From the NCBI RefSeq assembly GCF_006575665.1, contig NZ_CP041253.1, positions 3,881,001 through 3,945,000 of the forward strand: DNA of 64,000 bases, in the 5' to 3' direction. The notes beneath the pieces are model-generated. The model had not been told where the DNA came from. It did not search any database and worked only from the letters and a program-made list of their open reading frames with translations. Position 1 is the first letter of the stretch. Each line of letters starts with the position of its first letter. Below are positions 25,103 through 34,017 of the stretch, in pieces. The position numbers and the translations under genes are program-made. The stretch is from Echinicola soli. Its GTDB lineage: Bacteria > Bacteroidota > Bacteroidia > Cytophagales > Cyclobacteriaceae.

Positions 25103-27094
25103 TCATGGAATAATAGCATTATTCTTTATGACGTAAGCGTCTTCATTTTTATACTGCTGAAATTCCGTAGTAAGCTTTTCATGCAGTGAAGGGTCATCTA
25201 TCTGATCAATGTTCATGTTATCTGAAATCTTAAAGGCTACATCATCTGAGATGAAATATTCTCCATTGAGATAGTCCCTGAACTGATATTTGTTACGCAT
25301 AAGGGCATGCTTGATATTCGACTGGAATTGCTGTGCGGTGTCCAGCACATATCCTCTCCAGGCCACTTCTTCTGGTGCTTTGATGTCATAATTTTTGTCC
25401 AAAAAGGCCAAAAGGCTCGTTGGCACCTCGAAGTGAGTCGTTAGAGCCGCCATCTGCTTTGGCCTTTTTAGTTTTGTGGAATACATCAAAAGAGGTACAT
25501 GAAACCGGTCTATCAGGGATGACATGGGGATTTCAGGCAAGCGGTGATCACCCGTGATGATAAAGATCGTATTGTCGAAGTCTTTTCTCTTTCTATAATC
25601 CGTAAAAAATTCCCTGATGGCATCATCCACATACATAATACTTGCGAGTTCTTTTTGATACTTACTGAGGGAAATGGTAGGGTGAGTGTATTGTTTAGCT
25701 TCTAGGTATGCTGTCACTTTTTGATTGTAGTAAGATTGCCTCGGAATGACAAATGGCGAATGGGAAGACATGGTCTGGAAAATATTGACCTGAGGCTTAT
25801 CCGTGGAAGGAATTTTTCTTAAACCATTTTTAAAATTCTCTTTATCGGCGTATCCCCAGGAAAAGCCATTGGACTCAGCAGGCGATTTTTTAAAGTCCTT
25901 GTCAAATTTATTGACGTCCACAATGAGGTCCACACCTTGATGTTGCATGAATTTATCTGTATTGTCAAAGTGCTTATCTGAGCCTATAAAGTAATTGATT
26001 TGGTAATCATTATCTTTCAGCACTGAAAGCAATGTTCGGTGCTTGGGATAGGGGGTAGCTTCCATAAATCCATGTTCACCAAAAGGTAATCCCCCGAATA
26101 ACCCTGGTAACACGCCAAAGGTTCGCCCGGTACTGGAAAGGTTGTTTTTCCAATAAAGGCTCTGGTCACTAAGTGAATCCAAAAACGGTGTCCAACTTCC
26201 CAAATAAGCATCTGGCCCTGAGTAGGCTTTCCCAAGCCCTTCTACGATCACAAAAACCAAATCAGGAGCACTATCAAACGGTTCAAAATATGCACCAAGT
26301 AAATCCGGGTAGTTGTTTTTATGCAAAAGTGGATATTGGGTATCCACGTATTTCTTATGAAACAAATTGTTTTCATCATTGGTAGATGAAAGATAAAAAT
26401 CAAAATATATGTTTTCTGCAGAGGCAAAGTAATCATATGATTCCTGATAGAGAAAGAAGGACTTATTCTCAGCTAGAAAATAGGAAAGTCCAGTAAGTCC
26501 TTTGGATGAATTTAATGGAACTATCATCAGCACCACCAATATAAAAAAAGCTATTCCAGGGATAATCAGCGCACCTTTTTCTTTGATATTTATAAATTTT
26601 CCCAAACTAAAAAGCCAATAAAAAAAGACCAATGCCACAAGCAGGACCATAACGGAATAGAAATTAAACATGCCGGCGGCCATAACGGTCTCTTTTATAT
26701 CACTGAACGAATAGGTATATACGTCTGCACCAAGAGGGACTAAGGCCCGGGAAAAATAAAATACCAGCCCCATTGCTGTAAGTATTAAGGCACTAAAAAT
26801 GACTTTCAATAAAAAGTAAGACAATTTTGGAAAAACCATTCCCAAAAAGGCTTGAATGATAAAAAATATTCCTATCGCATACAAAGACCATTTTAGCGTT
26901 TGCAGGACATTGGTGATCAGTATATTAGGATGTGAAAGGATGCTGATATCATGCATTTTTCCGATCCAAAAGACCTCCCAAAAACTCAAAGTAATTTGCA
27001 AAAACAGGAAAATCACGCCTATTTGCCAGAATTTAATCAAATTGCTTGTAATTTTGGATACGAAAGTAGATTGAATACCTGTTTTTTGACTCAT
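25103..27094 (-). CDS. LTA synthase-like membrane sulfatase/phosphotransferase
   Basis: The 663-residue protein has five N-terminal transmembrane helices (within residues 1-195) and a large extracytoplasmic alkaline-phosphatase-superfamily domain. Visible motifs are LVFVIVEGLGKAYSG (first metal acidic residue), the nucleophile region SSTGRTFGVLPGL with the catalytic threonine, SSHSPFV, and IIFTGDH-like FIITGDHRLPEIP (metal site). LtaS-type enzymes move phosphoglycerol or phosphoethanolamine onto glycans or lipids. It converges on the polysaccharide operon with only 16 bases between stop codons, so it may decorate the polymer, though this is inference. Confidence 0.88.
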   Translation of the reverse strand: MSQKTGIQSTFVSKITSNLIKFWQIGVIFLFLQITLSFWEVFWIGKMHDISILSHPNILITNVLQTLKWSLYAIGIFFIIQAFLGMVFPKLSYFLLKVIFSALILTAMGLVFYFSRALVPLGADVYTYSFSDIKETVMAAGMFNFYSVMVLLVALVFFYWLFSLGKFINIKEKGALIIPGIAFFILVVLMIVPLNSSKGLTGLSYFLAENKSFFLYQESYDYFASAENIYFDFYLSSTNDENNLFHKKYVDTQYPLLHKNNYPDLLGAYFEPFDSAPDLVFVIVEGLGKAYSGPDAYLGSWTPFLDSLSDQSLYWKNNLSSTGRTFGVLPGLFGGLPFGEHGFMEATPYPKHRTLLSVLKDNDYQINYFIGSDKHFDNTDKFMQHQGVDLIVDVNKFDKDFKKSPAESNGFSWGYADKENFKNGLRKIPSTDKPQVNIFQTMSSHSPFVIPRQSYYNQKVTAYLEAKQYTHPTISLSKYQKELASIMYVDDAIREFFTDYRKRKDFDNTIFIITGDHRLPEIPMSSLIDRFHVPLLMYSTKLKRPKQMAALTTHFEVPTSLLAFLDKNYDIKAPEEVAWRGYVLDTAQQFQSNIKHALMRNKYQFRDYLNGEYFISDDVAFKISDNMNIDQIDDPSLHEKLTTEFQQYKNEDAYVIKNNAIIP

Positions 27095-27194
27095 TCTTTA
27101 TCGATTGACTGGTGTTTAAAGCGGTTATAACAATACAACTACTAAAATTTAACGCAAAATAACTATATTGATCAATAAATTCGAAAATTATAAA

Positions 27195-27737
27195 ATGAAT
27201 AAAAGTTCCTTAATAAAAGAACTATTTTCCAATATAAAAACTACTGGAGCGGTAACTTTTAGCTCCAGGTATTTGGTAAATAAAATGCTATCCTTCGCCA
27301 ATTTTAAAGGGGCCAAGGTTATTGTGGAGCTGGGAGGAGGAGATGGAAGTATCACCCGGGGAATCATCGATCGAATGGATGAGGACGCTACACTTTTGGT
27401 ATTTGAAATCAGTGAGGCTTTTTGTAAAAACCTTGGACGGCAGTTTCCCCAGAAAAATGTAAAAATCATCTGTGACTCAGCAGAAAATATGGATACTTAT
27501 CTTGAAGGAGAGGGAGCTGATCTCATTCTCTCATCATTGCCTTTTAGCCTTATCCCTAAAGAAGCCAGAATGGAGATATATAAAAAGAGCCGCTCTAATT
27601 TAAAAGAAAGCGGTTATTTCATCCAGATATGCTATAGTTACCTCTTGAAATTCCAGTTTGCCAACTACTTTAAGAATATACGTACAGCATTTACCCTCAG
27701 AAACTTTCCGCCTGCTTTTATCATGATCTGCCGCTAA
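27195..27737 (+). CDS. Class I SAM-dependent methyltransferase, phospholipid N-methyltransferase-like
   Basis: The 180-residue protein carries the SAM-binding motif VIVELGGGDGSITRGI (residues about 36-51) and an acidic second strand (LLVFEISEAFC). It has a DLILSSLPFSLIP motif at the catalytic position and a C-terminal end, RNFPPAFIMICR, like that of PmtA-type phosphatidylethanolamine methyltransferases and related rRNA dimethylases. ATG 27195 is chosen; a TTG at 27168 would lengthen it by nine residues. It is a single gene between oppositely oriented units. Confidence 0.8.
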   Translation: MNKSSLIKELFSNIKTTGAVTFSSRYLVNKMLSFANFKGAKVIVELGGGDGSITRGIIDRMDEDATLLVFEISEAFCKNLGRQFPQKNVKIICDSAENMDTYLEGEGADLILSSLPFSLIPKEARMEIYKKSRSNLKESGYFIQICYSYLLKFQFANYFKNIRTAFTLRNFPPAFIMICR

Positions 27738-27825
27738 ACGGGGAATCCTTCAGGCGTTTGCTGTTTTTGGGACAATTAATGTCATATATTTTACACCTTG
27801 GGATAGAAGCGTTAACTTCATACGG

Positions 27826-28884
27826 ATGAGTGATGAAGTTTTTAAAGGCAGAGGATCAAAGATTGCACCGCACAATCCATACTTGAAGCGGAAAGAGGTA
27901 GCAGAGCACTTGGAAGGGCTTGATGAAGAGAAGTATACCGAGAAACCGGTAACCAAGTTTTATCAGGAACATGCCAAAAAAGGGTTAAGTACCAATGACA
28001 GCCCTGACTTGCCCTTAAACTACTCAGTGAATCCCTACCAAGGCTGTGAACACGGCTGTATTTATTGCTATGCGCGTAACTCCCATCAATATTGGGGATT
28101 CGATGCAGGTTTGGGATTTGAAACCAATATCATTGTAAAGCAGGATATTGACGAAGTTCTCAAAAAGCAGTTTAAAGCCAAAAACTATCGACCGCAGACC
28201 ATCATGCTTTCCGGCAATACCGATTGCTATCAGCCTGCTGAAAAAAAATATCAATTGACCAGAAAAATTCTTCAGCTTTGCTTGGAAGTAAGTCATCCGG
28301 TAAGCGTGATTACTAAAAATAGTCTTATTCAGCGTGATGCAGATATTATAATGGCGCTGGCCCGTAAACGACTTATTCACGTATATTTTTCCATTAATCA
28401 CTTAGATTCGAGGCTGAAGGCGAGTCTGGAGCCGCGTACTGCGACAGGCAAGAAAAAAATAGCCCTCATCCGCCAATTTACCCAATTGGGGATTCCCTGT
28501 GGCGTGATGGTTGCCCCCATTATTCCTGCCCTGAACAATCAGGATATCACTGAAATCATCCAGAAATGTGCTGAAGCTGGTGCCTTGGCTGCTGGCTATA
28601 CTGTAGTAAGGCTAAACGGGAATGTAAGGGAGGTATTCAAAGCCTGGATTCACGAGACCTATCCGGACCGGGCAGATAAGGTACTCCATCAGATCGAACA
28701 GCTGCATGGAGGAAAGCTGAATGATACCGAATGGGGAAGGCGAATAAAAGGGAATGGGCCGTTGGCGACTGTAATTGACCAAATTTTCTCCAGTGCAAAA
28801 GCGAAGTACCTTGGTGGAAGGTCCATGCCGGAGTTAGATTTTTCTGCTTTCAATGCAAATGGGCAGTTGAAGTTATTTAAATGA
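27826..28884 (+). CDS. PA0069 family radical SAM protein
   Basis: The 352-residue protein has the radical-SAM iron-sulfur motif CEHGCIYC (C74, C78, C81) preceded by NPYQG. It also has the family features SGNTDCYQPAEKKY and SVITKNSLIQRD. The group is related to spore-photoproduct-lyase-like proteins and is often found near DNA-repair genes, but its reaction is not established. The next small gene starts 7 bases after its stop, which suggests co-transcription. Confidence 0.92.
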   Translation: MSDEVFKGRGSKIAPHNPYLKRKEVAEHLEGLDEEKYTEKPVTKFYQEHAKKGLSTNDSPDLPLNYSVNPYQGCEHGCIYCYARNSHQYWGFDAGLGFETNIIVKQDIDEVLKKQFKAKNYRPQTIMLSGNTDCYQPAEKKYQLTRKILQLCLEVSHPVSVITKNSLIQRDADIIMALARKRLIHVYFSINHLDSRLKASLEPRTATGKKKIALIRQFTQLGIPCGVMVAPIIPALNNQDITEIIQKCAEAGALAAGYTVVRLNGNVREVFKAWIHETYPDRADKVLHQIEQLHGGKLNDTEWGRRIKGNGPLATVIDQIFSSAKAKYLGGRSMPELDFSAFNANGQLKLFK

Positions 28885-28891
28885 TGAAACA

Positions 28892-29092
28892 ATGCATAAT
28901 ATTTTGGAAATAGCTATTTTGGAAATGGGTAGACAGAAGGGAGAGCAACCATTTTCCTGTATAGAAGTGATCCAATGGCTATACCCGCAGGACTGGAAGC
29001 ACTTCACCAAGGAAATCCTGCATTCCGCCCAATCCTTGGAAAAAGAGGGTAAAATCATCCTTTCAGAAAATGATGAGATCAAAGTGCTGTAG
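28892..29092 (+). CDS. DUF3253-like small winged-helix protein
   Basis: The 66-residue protein matches the DUF3253 pattern: an N-terminal helix (ILEIAILEMGRQKG), a central SCIEVIQWLYPQDW and a C-terminal LEKEGKIILSENDEIKV that looks like the wing of a winged-helix fold. Function is unknown. It follows the radical SAM gene by 7 bases on the same strand and is probably translated from the same message. Confidence 0.65.
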   Translation: MHNILEIAILEMGRQKGEQPFSCIEVIQWLYPQDWKHFTKEILHSAQSLEKEGKIILSENDEIKVL

Positions 29093-29161
29093 GGAAAAAT
29101 ATATGAGTGGATGATCTCGTATTAGGTATTTTAAAAGCAGCAACAAACAATAATAGCGCAT

Positions 29162-29740
29162 ATGACGACACTTCCGAAGACTCCCATACACGATATACCA
29201 GCAGGTAAACAGGTGGCCACCTTTGGCGCAGGATGTTTCTGGTGTATCGAGGCCGTGTATCAGAATATCCGTGGCGTAGAAGAGATCATGCCTGGCTATG
29301 CTGGAGGTTTTGTCCAAGGGCCCACTTACAAGGAGGTATCCACTGGTACGACTGGACATGCAGAGGTGATCCATTTCTTTTATGATCCGCACATCATTTC
29401 TTTTCAGGATCTACTGGAAGTCTTCTGGGCCACCCATGATCCCACGACACTTAACCAGCAGGGAGCGGACATTGGTCCACAGTATAGATCGGCCATTTTC
29501 TATCATACGGAAGAACAGCGAAATACAGCAGCAGAATTCAAAACATTGATCGAGAAAGCGGAAGTATATGAGAGCCCCATCGTCACGGAAATCACGGCGT
29601 TTACGAATTTTTACCCAGCGGAAAATTACCATGTCAATTATTATGAAAACCACCCGAACCAACCCTATTGTCAACTCATGATCAAACCAAAACTAGAAAA
29701 ACTCAAAAAGGTATTTGGACAGCATACAAAACTGATTTAG
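29162..29740 (+). CDS. msrA: Peptide methionine (S)-S-oxide reductase MsrA
   Basis: The 192-residue enzyme contains the MsrA signature GAGCFWCIEAVYQ with the catalytic cysteine C25, followed by GVEEIMPGYAGG, YKEVSTGTTGHAEV and the substrate-binding region LNQQGADIGPQYRSAIFYH. It repairs oxidised methionine in proteins using thioredoxin or similar reductants. No signal peptide is seen, so it is cytoplasmic. It may share a transcript with the two preceding genes (69-base gap), and it converges on the topoisomerase gene. Confidence 0.97.
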   Translation: MTTLPKTPIHDIPAGKQVATFGAGCFWCIEAVYQNIRGVEEIMPGYAGGFVQGPTYKEVSTGTTGHAEVIHFFYDPHIISFQDLLEVFWATHDPTTLNQQGADIGPQYRSAIFYHTEEQRNTAAEFKTLIEKAEVYESPIVTEITAFTNFYPAENYHVNYYENHPNQPYCQLMIKPKLEKLKKVFGQHTKLI

Positions 29741-29773
29741 AGCTAATCATACAGTCCGTGATCAATTCATTGG

Positions 29774-30838
29774 TCATGCAAGATCCTTTAATAAGTTGAG
29801 CAGTACTTTTTCTGATCTGTTGTGGGAGTGATGAAAGTCTTTATTTCCGACATCCAACGCGGGCTTCCACTTATTACAGCGGTAATACTCAAAAATAACG
29901 GGGTGAATATAGTATTTTTCACAAATGGATTTAGTATTGCTCAGTCGATCGGCGACTTTTGAAATTACCGCTGATATCACCTCTTCCCGTTTCTCCTGAA
30001 CAGAAGGAAATTGGTGGCGTATAAGGTATTCTACGGCCAGAACGCTTCCTGACCATGTTCTTAAGTCCTTTGCCGTATAAGGGCCTCCTGTAGTGTTTTT
30101 TATGTATGTGTTGACCATTTCTGAATCTATTGGTATGGACTGATGCTCTGCTCCAATATGTTTAAAAAGTGCTTCTCCGGGCAGATTCCTACATTTCCTT
30201 ACGATATGGGCAAGTTGTTTATGTCGGAGCGAAAGTTCTTGAACAATTCCCTTTTTACCGGGAAATGAAAACATCATCTTATCTTTATGTATGGTCACAT
30301 GCTCCTGTTTCAAGGTCGTCAGGCCATAAGAACCATTTTCTTCCTCATAATATTCATTACCTATTCTTGCGTGGAGCTTTAGCAGTAGTGAAACCACTGT
30401 GGCCAATACCCTCTGTAACGGTAAGCCACTTACAGATAAATCCTCTGAAATAGCCTTTTTGATATGGGGAAGTAGCAAGCCAAAAGGATAAAGCTGCGAA
30501 AATTTGGTCTGGCTTCTTAATGTAATCCATTCTGAATGATAAAGGTATTGTTTGCGGTCTTTTTTGTCATAGCCGGTTGCTTGGATATGTCCTTTAGGGC
30601 TCTCGCAAATCCACACCTCAGTCCAGGCAGGTGGTATGACCAATGCTTTAATTCTCTTTAATATACCTGCATTCTCCACCTTTTTTCCATTGGTATAATG
30701 GTACGAAAAGCCTTTCCCACGGCGAATTCTCCTGATGCCCAAATCATCACTGTCTATATAACGTAGACCAATGATCTCGGCACATTGCTCGTTTTCCCTT
30801 GACAGAAGGGTGAGTTTTTTTTGTGTGAGTTTTTCCAT
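29774..30838 (-). CDS. Type IB DNA topoisomerase (poxvirus-like bacterial form)
   Basis: The 354-residue enzyme has an N-terminal RNA/DNA-contact region (GKGFSYHYTNGKKV, IPPAWTEVWI) and the catalytic core motif TAKDLRTWSGSVLAVEYL. Near its C-terminus KYYIHPVIFEYY contains the tyrosine that should form the covalent 3'-phosphotyrosine link. It relaxes supercoils by single-strand nicking without ATP. The length is that of bacterial members. A strong terminator belonging to the next upstream minus-strand gene lies 27 bases before its start, so it has its own promoter. Confidence 0.93.
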   Translation of the reverse strand: MEKLTQKKLTLLSRENEQCAEIIGLRYIDSDDLGIRRIRRGKGFSYHYTNGKKVENAGILKRIKALVIPPAWTEVWICESPKGHIQATGYDKKDRKQYLYHSEWITLRSQTKFSQLYPFGLLLPHIKKAISEDLSVSGLPLQRVLATVVSLLLKLHARIGNEYYEEENGSYGLTTLKQEHVTIHKDKMMFSFPGKKGIVQELSLRHKQLAHIVRKCRNLPGEALFKHIGAEHQSIPIDSEMVNTYIKNTTGGPYTAKDLRTWSGSVLAVEYLIRHQFPSVQEKREEVISAVISKVADRLSNTKSICEKYYIHPVIFEYYRCNKWKPALDVGNKDFHHSHNRSEKVLLNLLKDLA

Positions 30839-30864
30839 GGACCGGGAAAAGCGTGGGATGGGTC

Positions 30865-30897
30865 AAAAAAGCCCCGGAAACCATCCGGGGCTTTTTT
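30865..30897 (-). terminator. Rho-independent terminator of the PRC-barrel gene
   Basis: A perfect 14-bp stem, aaaaaagccccgga (30865-30878) with tccggggctttttt (30884-30897), encloses a 5-base loop. Six As and six Ts make it effective in either direction. It lies 28 bases after the PRC-barrel stop on the minus strand. Confidence 0.9.
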
Positions 30898-30925
30898 GGT
30901 TACAACATAAAGTGAAATGGAAAAT

Positions 30926-31300
30926 CTACAATATGTTTTTGTCCCTTTTGTAGCCATAGTAGGCATGAACTTTATTTATAAAGTCATATTGGGGACCGGT
31001 TGGCCAGTTATCCTTATCAAAACCAGGAGATGCTTCCAGTCTGTCTTTGTCCACGTCCAAAATGATGACTTCATCTTGGTGATTGTCCAGTGAAAGTGCC
31101 TGCCATGGAATGGCAAAGAACTTACTTCCCAGATTAAGGAAACCGGTATCCACTTCCAGGACCGCATAGGCTATATGGCCAGTGCTGGTTTCTATCATCA
31201 GGTCTTTGATGCTGCCGATTTTTTCGTCCAGCGGTGTTTTTACAGTCGTTCCTTTGATGGAACTGCCTGATAGGATCAGATCATTCACTTCATTTCTCAT
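30926..31300 (-). CDS. PRC-barrel domain protein
   Basis: With the ATG at 31300 the product is 124 residues. It shows a PRC-barrel fold: the strands KGTTVKTPLDEKIGSIKDLM, GHIAYAVLEVDTGF and KFFAIPWQALSLD are typical. Such proteins often bind other proteins or respond to envelope and osmotic stress in Bacteroidota. An upstream extension to 31450 is rejected because it lacks conserved residues. It lies divergently next to an AraC-type regulator at the edge of a stress-gene cluster. Confidence 0.85.
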   Translation of the reverse strand: MRNEVNDLILSGSSIKGTTVKTPLDEKIGSIKDLMIETSTGHIAYAVLEVDTGFLNLGSKFFAIPWQALSLDNHQDEVIILDVDKDRLEASPGFDKDNWPTGPQYDFINKVHAYYGYKRDKNIL

Positions 31301-31555
31301 CGTTTTGTGGTTAAATTGGCAATTCTTCAGATACCTAAGTATATTCAATTCCCGTACCACTGGGACAGAATACAACAGGACGATAGTAGGGACTGATTGG
31401 TCAAATAGGAGTGGCGATAGAATGGTACATAATTCTGAGATAAGTTTCACTTTGTGGCTGATGGCAAATGCTACGATTACCTGTTGGAAATGTCCTTCAC
31501 AGATTGCCTTAAATGAAAATTACCAGTATGTTGACTAAGCAATAGCCGATAAATT

Positions 31556-32113
31556 ATGGAGATCAATTTAAAAATTGACCAGAATGTACTTTGTAAAGTG
31601 ATTATTAATGAAATATTGAAAGCAGAAGGAATTGTCTATGAGCTTCAATCGTCCGCCACAGTTAAGATCACTAAGCCACTCGCACCAGACAAACTCGATC
31701 AGTTGGCCAAGCGTCTGTTGCCTTATGGGATTACGATTATTGATGACCAGAAAGAAGCAATGGTACAAAAAATCAAAACCCTGATCATCGATATGATCAG
31801 GGGTGACGAGGAAAGTTTACCAATGAATACTTCCTCTTATCTTAGTGAAAGGCTGGGATTTAGTTATGGTTATCTGTCTAATCTTTTTTCAGAAATAACC
31901 ATGACGACCATTGAAAATTTTCTCATTATGCAAAAGATTGAAATGGTCAAACACCTGCTTTCCAACCATAATCTCACCCTTACTGAAATAGCCTACCGGC
32001 TAAATTACAGCAGTGTAGCCCATCTCTCCAATCAATTCAGAAAAACGACCGGTCTGACCCCATCTGCATTTCAACGGATCCTTTCAATGAAAAAAGAAAA
32101 ACTGGAATCATAA
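31556..32113 (+). CDS. AraC-family transcriptional regulator
   Basis: The 185-residue protein has two C-terminal helix-turn-helix motifs of AraC type: SSYLSERLGFSYGYLSNLF and LTLTEIAYRLNYSSVAHLS, followed by the signature FRKTTGLTPSAFQ. The N-terminal 80 residues form a small alpha/beta domain that is not the usual cupin. Its gene is divergent from the PRC-barrel gene and precedes the oxidoreductase and membrane stress genes, so it may regulate the cluster. The ligand is unknown. Confidence 0.88.
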   Translation: MEINLKIDQNVLCKVIINEILKAEGIVYELQSSATVKITKPLAPDKLDQLAKRLLPYGITIIDDQKEAMVQKIKTLIIDMIRGDEESLPMNTSSYLSERLGFSYGYLSNLFSEITMTTIENFLIMQKIEMVKHLLSNHNLTLTEIAYRLNYSSVAHLSNQFRKTTGLTPSAFQRILSMKKEKLES

Positions 32114-32218
32114 AATACCACAGCTTATCGGATAATATTGTAAGCCTGCATGTAAATGATGTAATCTTTTTAGCCCCCTTTGGCTTCATAGTTGGTCTAT
32201 TGAAAATAAAAAACAACA

Positions 32219-33076
32219 ATGGAAGAAGACAAAGGAAAACCGGGACAAGTGCAATCTCACCAACCTGGCAAGGAATATAAAATGAACCCTGCCCCAGCGT
32301 ATATTAAACCCGGATATAAAGGTAATGGCAAACTGAATGATAAGGTAGCAATCATCTCTGGGGGTGACAGCGGTATAGGAAGGGCAGTAGCGGTGCTCTT
32401 TTCCTGCGAAGGAGCGAAAGTGGTCATCGCCTATCTCGAGGAGGAAAAAGATGCTGAAGAGACCAAGCGCTTGGCAGAAGAACAGGGCGGCCAAATCCTC
32501 CTGATCAAGGCAGATCTTAGCAGAAAATCCGATTGTAAAAAAGTAGTATCAGAAACCTTAGCGAAATTTGGCCAACTCAATATTGTTATCAATAATGCAG
32601 CGCAGCAATATGTCCAAAGACAATTGGAGGATATTGATGAAGCACAATTGAGAAAAACCTTTGAAACCAATATTTTCTCCTACTTTTTCCTTACCCAAGA
32701 AGCACTTCCCCATCTCAAAAATGGCGACACGATCATTAACACCGCCTCTGTAACAGCGTACCGGGGGAAGCCTGAATTGATCGATTATTCTTCCACTAAA
32801 GGAGCCATAGTGGCCTTTACCAGGTCCCTGTCTACCAACTTGGCTTCTAGAAACATACGAGTAAACGGGGTAGCTCCCGGGCCTATTTGGACCCCGCTCA
32901 TTCCGGCTTCATTTTCCGAGGAAGAGGTCAGTGAATTCGGGGTGCATGTTCCGCTGGGAAGACCCGGTGAGCCTTCAGAAGTGGCACCGTCATATTTGTT
33001 TCTTGCTACCGATGAAGCCAGTTATATCACAGGGCAGTTTATCCATCCAAATGGAGGTGAAATCCTCAATACCTAA
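32219..33076 (+). CDS. SDR oxidoreductase of the general-stress (GSP39/YhxC) type
   Basis: The 285-residue short-chain dehydrogenase has a 40-residue N-terminal extension (HQPGKEYKMNPAPAY) typical of the YhxC/GSP39 subgroup. The nucleotide-binding motif is ISGGDSGIGRAVAV, with NNAAQQ and the catalytic Tyr-Lys in IDYSSTKGAIVAF. The C-terminal end is GQFIHPNGGEI. It probably oxidises or reduces small alcohols, ketones or sugars with NAD(P). Several TGTAA motifs (32139, 32151, 32160) lie in the promoter region. It is followed closely by a small basic protein and an SRPBCC protein. Confidence 0.93.
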   Translation: MEEDKGKPGQVQSHQPGKEYKMNPAPAYIKPGYKGNGKLNDKVAIISGGDSGIGRAVAVLFSCEGAKVVIAYLEEEKDAEETKRLAEEQGGQILLIKADLSRKSDCKKVVSETLAKFGQLNIVINNAAQQYVQRQLEDIDEAQLRKTFETNIFSYFFLTQEALPHLKNGDTIINTASVTAYRGKPELIDYSSTKGAIVAFTRSLSTNLASRNIRVNGVAPGPIWTPLIPASFSEEEVSEFGVHVPLGRPGEPSEVAPSYLFLATDEASYITGQFIHPNGGEILNT

Positions 33077-33114
33077 TTAGAGTATGTAATTAAAAATGAT
33101 TTAAAATCACTATT

Positions 33115-33345
33115 ATGAAAAACCAACAATTATTTCCATCTGCAATCTATGAAAACCTGGTGCAGGTAAAAGAAAGAAAAAAGAAAAATAGGACTAGCCA
33201 AGATGCTAGAAGTAATCACCCATACCAACAACGAGAACGTAAGAAGGATGAGGAGATTGACGAATCTATCCAATCCGATGCTGACCAAAAGTCAAAAAGT
33301 AAAATTGGTTATCCCGAAAGGTCATTTGGAGAACGTTCAAAATAA
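33115..33345 (+). CDS. Small highly charged hypothetical protein
   Basis: The 76-residue product is unrecognised. It is hydrophilic and rich in Lys, Arg, Glu and Gln (for example VKERKKKNRTSQ and QQRERKKDEEIDES) with few hydrophobic residues, so it is probably disordered. It sits 38 bases after the SDR gene and 12 bases before the SRPBCC gene on the same strand, which supports a real co-transcribed gene. Disordered hydrophilic proteins can act in desiccation or osmotic stress, but this is only suggested by the context. Confidence 0.55.
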   Translation: MKNQQLFPSAIYENLVQVKERKKKNRTSQDARSNHPYQQRERKKDEEIDESIQSDADQKSKSKIGYPERSFGERSK

Positions 33346-33357
33346 ACTGTAAGAGCC

Positions 33358-34017
33358 ATGAACGAAGAAGTGACGTATTTTCCAAAAGAAAGCCCCCAAG
33401 GAAATCTTTCCAAATGGGAGCGAATCGTGTCCATTGCTATAGGTACCTTGCTGGTCTATAAAGCGGTAAAATCAAAAAATAAATTCTTAGGGACCGGAGG
33501 AGCCTATGCCTTGTTCAGAGGCGCTTCTGGACATTGTTATTTAAAAGATGGACTTGCATGGAACGCAGATCTTGACCATAGAAATGTAAACATCAAAAAG
33601 TCCATCGAGATCGATCTTCCGGCCAATAATGTTTACGAATTCTGGAAAGCCTACCGTGATTTTCCCCATTCTCTCAAACATCTGAAGGGAGTAGAACAAT
33701 TTAGTGATCAAAGGGCTATTTGGATCGTCAATCCCTTAATTCGTTGGGAAACTGAAATTGTTCATGATGAGCCCAATACCAGAATAGGGTGGAAGTCCTT
33801 TGGGGGCTCTATAATCAAACAATATGGAAATGTACATTTCGATGTTCTCCCTTCCAAAAAAACCAAAGTAACAGTAGCTATTTCTTACATTTTCCCATTT
33901 GGAAAGGCAGGAAAACTAGTGGCCAAGATGATCCAGCCCTTTATGAGTGCAACCATAGAAAAAGAGCTTTTTCGGCTCAAAAAGCACATGGAAAATCATA
34001 AGCTAGAGCAAGTCTAA
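33358..34017 (+). CDS. SRPBCC-domain membrane-associated protein
   Basis: The 219-residue protein begins with a segment like the YgaP/DUF2892 membrane domain (ERIVSIAIGTLLVYKAV and LGTGGAYALFRGASGHC). From about residue 78 it is a SRPBCC/polyketide-cyclase-like lipid- or ligand-binding fold (KKSIEIDLPANNVYEFW). Similar proteins cluster with other stress genes in Bacteroidota. Ligand unknown. Its stop codon overlaps the convergent copper-protein gene by 4 bases. Confidence 0.82.
   Translation: MNEEVTYFPKESPQGNLSKWERIVSIAIGTLLVYKAVKSKNKFLGTGGAYALFRGASGHCYLKDGLAWNADLDHRNVNIKKSIEIDLPANNVYEFWKAYRDFPHSLKHLKGVEQFSDQRAIWIVNPLIRWETEIVHDEPNTRIGWKSFGGSIIKQYGNVHFDVLPSKKTKVTVAISYIFPFGKAGKLVAKMIQPFMSATIEKELFRLKKHMENHKLEQV

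Noticed and set aside
25108..25124. Hairpin gaataat/attattc between convergent genes
   Set aside because: It is a short AT-only stem overlapping the last codons of the LtaS-like gene with no T-run, so it is not a credible terminator.
28024..28401. Antisense frame of 125 codons in the radical SAM gene
   Set aside because: It is opposite a well-supported gene with intact motifs and has no conserved content.
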